Below are positions 59,401-64,000 of a stretch of DNA of 64,000 nt, one piece after another. Each line of letters opens with the position of its first letter. Position 1 is the first letter of the stretch. This DNA comes from Cryptomeria japonica. Taxonomy: Eukaryota; Streptophyta; Pinopsida; Cupressales; Cupressaceae. Location of the stretch: NCBI RefSeq assembly GCF_030272615.1, contig NC_081411.1, forward strand, positions 154,121,971 through 154,185,970. The letters are read 5' to 3'. The notes under the pieces were generated by a model. That model had not been told where the DNA came from. It saw only the letters and a list, made by a program, of their open reading frames with translations, and did not search any database. The position numbers and the translations under genes were made by a program.

Positions 59401-60693
59401 ATCATGGAGTTCACACTTGTGCGTTAGATCATTGAAGTTTATTCTTCTATCATATTTTTAGATCGACAGCTGCACCAATTTTTTGTTTTCCTGTTGAATC
59501 TTTGGCTTTCAAAATGTTGAGTTTTCTCTCTTCTAATATACAGATGTGCTAGATATAGTATTACAGGTCCCTCATAAGTCAGATGCAAGGGACTCAAAAA
59601 ATAAAATGGTTCTCTGGTAACAAGCCTGGTAGTGAAGTATTTTTTGGCAGAGGCAAAAATTTCCAGACAAACTGAAAATTATAGGAGGAATTTGGTAGCC
59701 TGTCAGATACATAATACAGTAGGAGATGCATTTACTGGAGAGATTGCAGATAAACGGAAAGCAAATTTTGTAACACTTGCATGAAGAAGAGGGGCAAGAA
59801 TAGGAAGATGTATACCCAACTATGTGCAAGAGTAATGGAGTTGGGGAAGCTGATTAAGCAAATGCAGATACAGTAATAGAGGCAGTGGAAAAAAGGAGAA
59901 TCAGTGTCTATTTTTTGACCCCAAAGATGAGTGAAGAATAGGTGGGAAACACCGAAGAGCCAAGGGATGAAATGAAAAAGAAGAAATTATAGAAGAATGA
60001 ATAGCCTCTTGATGAGAGGGATACACGTGTTTAGCAAACCCTATTGACTCCCCGGAAACATCATGTCTCACTCCTGAAAAAAAACTGTTCAGAACTCGTC
60101 GAAAAATATATTGTTATTAGAAAATAATTTTTACCTCCTGGATTATCATGAGTCAGGCTTCTTTGGATTTGGAAGTATTGCTTGGTAAGTTTCCATATCT
60201 GTTGGATTATTTATTCCCAATAACTGCAGTACTCTTTTTGAAATATTTTTCTTCGCAGCATATAAGTCTCTTTTTGGCAGCAGTTCCACATTTAATATCT
60301 CTGATGCATCCGTTGTTTTGCACTGCTTTTCTATCTTGCTTATTGCAGACTTTCTGTCCTTTAGTATGGGCTTCCCGCTCCTTTGCATGGTCTTATTCAG
60401 ATTTACCAGTGTAATGCCCCTTAGTAAATTGGTTTAAAACGTCCTAGTTATGGATCTCAATTCTTAGTACAGGGGTTAAGAGAAAGTACCTTAGCCTCTG
60501 CTGTTGTCGAATGACCTGCAAAGATAAAGTTAGAAGATACTACAAATACATTAAGGAATGATCATATGAGCGACTATATATATAGAATTAGCTAGGTATA
60601 ACATAAGGAGGGATTCCTGTAACATTAACAGAGTAAGAATCATGAATTATGGTAGTGAGCTATAGTGCAAGATTTGGTAGGGTGTTTTGATTG

Positions 60694-60842
60694 ACAGTTC
60701 CCCCTACCCTATGTAACCATGTAGGGTGCCTTAATACAGCAGTTCCCCCTATCATATAGTGTGCCCTTGTACAGCAGTTCCCCCTATCACGTAGGGTGCC
60801 CTTGTACAGTTCCCCCTATCATGTAGGGTGCTCTTGTACAGA
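60694..60842. repeat. Four tandem units of about 30-40 bp
   Basis: Each unit carries AGTTCCCCCTATCA followed by TAGGGTGCCCTTGTACA, with small length changes. Downstream, to about 61090, short CAGATTATT/ACCAGT-like words recur in a degenerate way. Confidence 0.8.
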
Positions 60843-61421
60843 TTATTATTAGTATACCATTTGTGTATTTATTAATATTCAGATTATTTATCAGATAATT
60901 ACCAGTGTCCAGATTGGTTGGACAATACTCATTGTTATCGGCCTCCATGTGTTAATTAGTGTTCAGATCGTTTACCAAACAATTGCCAGTATCCAGGTTT
61001 GTTTGTCAATATTCAGATTATTATCAGTTTTCAGACAATTCAAATAATTATCAATGCTTAGATTGTTACCAATTCCCAGATTACTGCAGGGTGTGTATGA
61101 TTGTTTATATACAGAAATTAACGTATGTTTGCATCATGTATTTGATTGTGTTAATATTATTATTAAAGAATATACAACCCCTATTTGACAGGGCAACCCC
61201 AACAATGCTGTGAGAATATAAACATAAAAATACATACCAAAGAATAAGCAATGCCTTATTACTGCAGAAGCATGTGTTTTCTTACCCAAGTGTGGTTCTT
61301 GTATTGTATTCTCTTCCTCTTTCAGATTCGTTCCTCTTGCCTTTCTTCCCTTTCCCCTAGGAAGGTATTTATCCTTCCCTTCCGTGGTAGATAGCCATGA
61401 CCCTTGGGCACAATGGTTAGT

Positions 61422-61450
61422 GGCAGCGACCCCTTGGAAAGGTCGCTGCC
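61422..61450. other. Short perfect inverted repeat (hairpin)
   Basis: GGCAGCGACC at 61422-61431 and its exact reverse complement at 61441-61450, with a 9-base loop. Confidence 0.7.
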
Positions 61451-61524
61451 CTTCCATCTTTAATCACTTCGGCATACGGTTAAAGAATGGTTAACATGCT
61501 TAACATTAATTGTGCCAGGCTTCA

Positions 61525-63555
61525 TATATTAAGCATACATATAAAGCATATCCCACGCATACCACGAAGGACAAGGATGTTAATGCCGGTAACTTAATAA
61601 CAGTTCTGATCAGATCTGATCGATATTGCTGTTACTGAATGCTTTGATTCTTTCCTTTATATCTTTCATTGTGAGGGAGAGGTCACACCTCTTCATCATG
61701 TATGCCCTTTGGCAAGATACGATGAAGGAAAGAACGATGTTATTAGAATGATTTGAAAGACCTGATGAAGAAACGAAGGTCGACTTTTTAAGAAACAAGA
61801 GAAGCAAACAACTTTATAAAGAAGTCAACAACTAATTATATAGGTAGTGCTGACGGCGGATTAATGGACATAGCTAATGCACGTGCTCTAGCAATTTCCT
61901 CTAGGAAAGTGACCCATATGTTAATAACAATGACTGCTGGAATGTATGTAAGAAGGAGACGTATGATCACAGTGTACAAAATCAACGAAGTTCAAACACG
62001 GACATGTAATATCTTCTCGATCAACCAGTCAATGAATACATTGACATCATTACTATGGTGACACGAGATTGTTTGATAACAACAATATGTCTTATCTATC
62101 CAAAATACACGGTAATGTATATGTCTTGATATTTGCAGTAGTCTTCATATGGTCGACTTCATCATGGGAGAGTTTTGTTTATAGGACGATCAACTTCATC
62201 ATGGGCCATTGGTAAGAGATTATAGAAGACTTTATTAATAAACATCAATGGGAGGATAGAAGCTGTGATAAATAATTGATTCAATTAAGTGATGGAGCGT
62301 TTAAAGGATAAAACCAACACCTTGTTATTAAGAACAAACTACAGTTAACAAGATACGATCACTAATATTTTAAAGCAGACAAATATCTCAAGAGGTGTGA
62401 TTTGATATTCCCAACAGTAGTGAACTGATGTACATGGAAAGACACAATTTTGAGTGCTGTCTGTTTATTAAAACAAACAACTATTATGTGAAAAGGAAAG
62501 GTTCTCTATATTTGTCATGTCCCCTCCTTGATCTTTATATATATCCTAATAAAGTAACTATTACTAATTAATATAATAATTACCAATGAATTATTAAATT
62601 AATAATATTATAAATATAATTTACATACTATGTTTATTACTAATATTATAATTTATTTATTAATTTATTATTTTATTCTTATTATTATTTTACTATTTTT
62701 ATGAAATATTAGTAATATTAAATTAATAATATTATGAATAGACATTCACTCACAATTGAAAGCAACGCTGTCTAAATGATAAGAGATTAAGACGTTAAAT
62801 ATAGTAAGACAGCGATCGGGAGGAAGTTCTGCAGTGGCATCAAACACCCGATAGTATCACAGCATATGAAGGACTCATAAGGAAGGTGTTCGTCAAATGC
62901 ATTGCAGATTGATAGAGCCAAGACTATCACAAGAGAACAATTAGGGGGGAAGAATGGATTTAATATGGATTACAATATATAAGAAAGATGGGATTGTAGC
63001 TATAATTGTGGCCATCATTCATCAATGAAATCATATAGAACAAGCTAAAGATATCCTAACATAATCTCTATCCTAAGAGAGGACACAAACTGCATTAGTG
63101 ATGATTGGTGGAGTCACAAGTAAATACTAATCATGATTAATTATTAGCAAGAGTTATGAGAAAGGGAATGTCATCACCATGCCTCTTATCTCGACCTATT
63201 AAAGGTGCAATGTCTATTTAAGGAGGGGGGATTAATAATAAAAAGAGAGAGAGGCTTATGTTAAGGCAGCAATTAACAAAAGGCATCAATTAGGATAACA
63301 AGAGTTGTTCATGAAGAGACACGATTAAGGGAAGGGTATGTCCATTCCCAAGAAGAGATACAACTATTCCGTCCATAAGGCATTTAAAAGGATGAACATA
63401 AATGATTCAAGGGGGGGGGGGGCGGATGACATATGAGATATTAATATCCAGCAGGATCGATCAGTTCAGATCAGAACTGTTATTAAGTTTCAGGCAGTAA
63501 CATCTTGTTTTTGGTGGCATTCATGGGATGTGCTTAATATGTATTTCTACTTTAT
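61525..63555. mobile_element. Possible transposon bounded by about 100-bp inverted repeats
   Basis: 61525-61630 and the reverse complement of 63450-63555 align with moderate identity, including an exact 21-base core (61591-61611 versus 63469-63489). The 1.8 kb between contains no recognised transposase. No target duplication was identified. It could be a non-autonomous DNA element, a fold-back element, or two copies of another repeat in opposite orientation. Confidence 0.4.
62560..62745. repeat. AT-only low-complexity segment
   Basis: About 185 bp almost wholly A and T, built from TAATATTAT, TTATTA and AAATTAATAATATTAT. The last phrase occurs near both ends. Confidence 0.7.
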
Positions 63556-63650
63556 GAAGTCCGATAATGTTTCTATGCAGAATTTAATATTAAGGAAAAT
63601 ATTAACATAGAGTGCAATATATTTAACAAGTATATAAGTATCATGACAGT

Positions 63651-63687
63651 GGCAGACCAGATCTGACATGCGTCAGATCTGTCTGCC
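63651..63687. other. Hairpin with 16-bp stem
   Basis: GGCAGACCAGATCTGAC, loop ATGC, GTCAGATCTGTCTGCC. The arms pair completely apart from one bulged C. Confidence 0.75.
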
Positions 63688-63810
63688 AATACCAGCCCCT
63701 AAACATATTACCAGTTAGGATTGTTTTAAATGGTTGTAGTATTAGTAGATTATATAAAAGGATACTAGCAAATCCATAAATGAGTAGTAATATTATTTAA
63801 TTCATTTGTT

Positions 63811-63832
63811 TATATATATATATATATATATA
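63811..63832. repeat. (TA)11 microsatellite
   Basis: 22 bp of pure TA. Confidence 0.9.
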
Positions 63833-64000
63833 CACTCAATCAGAATAAGGAGTAACATAATGATTGTAAATATAGATATTGATTATAATAGATATTAATA
63901 TAATAATTATGGATAACATAATAATTTTAGAAATTACTCAATAAAATAAGATTGATTGTTTAATATGGTAAGTTAGCAAGTACTTGATAGACTAGAGAAA

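Larger units (their letters stand above)
56482..64000 (+). other. Presumed third intron of RPL27 (open-ended)
   Basis: Begins with GTTGGT after exon 3. No sequence encoding the conserved RPL27 C-terminus was found by reading to the end. Two unrecognised frames lie within it: 58744-59082 plus (112 codons, includes EEMTFGFLGGEQIQLQEMRG) and 60146-60388 minus (80 codons, Lys-rich, includes KIEKQCKTTDASEIL). They could be captured gene pieces or chance. 57000-58700 holds nothing I can name. Confidence 0.45.

Overview
The window is plant nuclear DNA, most likely from a conifer or other large-genome gymnosperm (inference). About the first 50 kb is a stack of nested LTR retrotransposons up to three levels deep. 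The last 9 kb hold the 5' part of an ordinary plant gene for cytosolic ribosomal protein eL27 (RPL27), with short first and second introns and a third intron that runs past the window edge. No bacterial genes, CRISPR array, rRNA or tRNA gene was seen.

Layout of the retrotransposon stack. Element A is an old Ty3 element of the Tat type on the plus strand. It has a 5' LTR at 23-1547, gag from 5597, protease at 9405-9796, then RT, two RNase H domains and integrase at 22200-25230, a long 3' region at 45218-50199, and a 3' LTR broken after 29 bp at 50228. A was later hit by: a tRNA-derived SINE (178-449) inside its LTR; a solo LTR of the B family (2683-3927); a solo copia-like LTR (7980-9404); a complete Athila-like element B on the minus strand (10127-21232); and element C on the minus strand (25316-45217). 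C is itself split by element D (33520-44971). Most joins are supported by 5-bp target duplications: GGCCT, CCCAT/CCCAC, GATGT, AAAGG, GGACC. By-eye LTR divergence falls inward as nesting demands: B about 7 percent, C about 2.5 percent, D about 0.5 percent.

What the elements encode. A and B carry full but broken gag-pol sets with several lost catalytic residues. B also has an extra sense open reading region after integrase, in the env position. C has no RT or integrase, but keeps two long, nearly intact reading frames: an acidic repeat protein of unknown function, then a Tat-type protease followed by a G-patch-like motif. D has no recognisable protein. Instead it has a tRNA-Lys primer site, an array of AGCGCGT/AGCGCAT words, a 29-bp hairpin and many minisatellites, so it looks like a large non-autonomous derivative (LARD). 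D shares its polypurine tract and LTR edge with A, suggesting A-family enzymes mobilised it. The 3' region of A carries an antisense, decayed plant mobile domain (PMD)-like sequence. A second PMD-like fragment lies just beyond A's broken LTR and is split by another copia-like LTR.

From about 52.6 kb to the end there is AT-rich intergenic DNA, a 162-bp tandem duplication, a polypurine region of nearly 800 bp ending in (GA)49, then the RPL27 promoter with two telo-box motifs and exons 1-3. Exon 4 (about 24 codons) was not found in the remaining 7.5 kb. That stretch holds tandem repeats, a pair of about 100-bp inverted repeats 1.8 kb apart and AT-rich microsatellites. All homology calls rest on reading translated sequence and remembered family motifs; no search was run.
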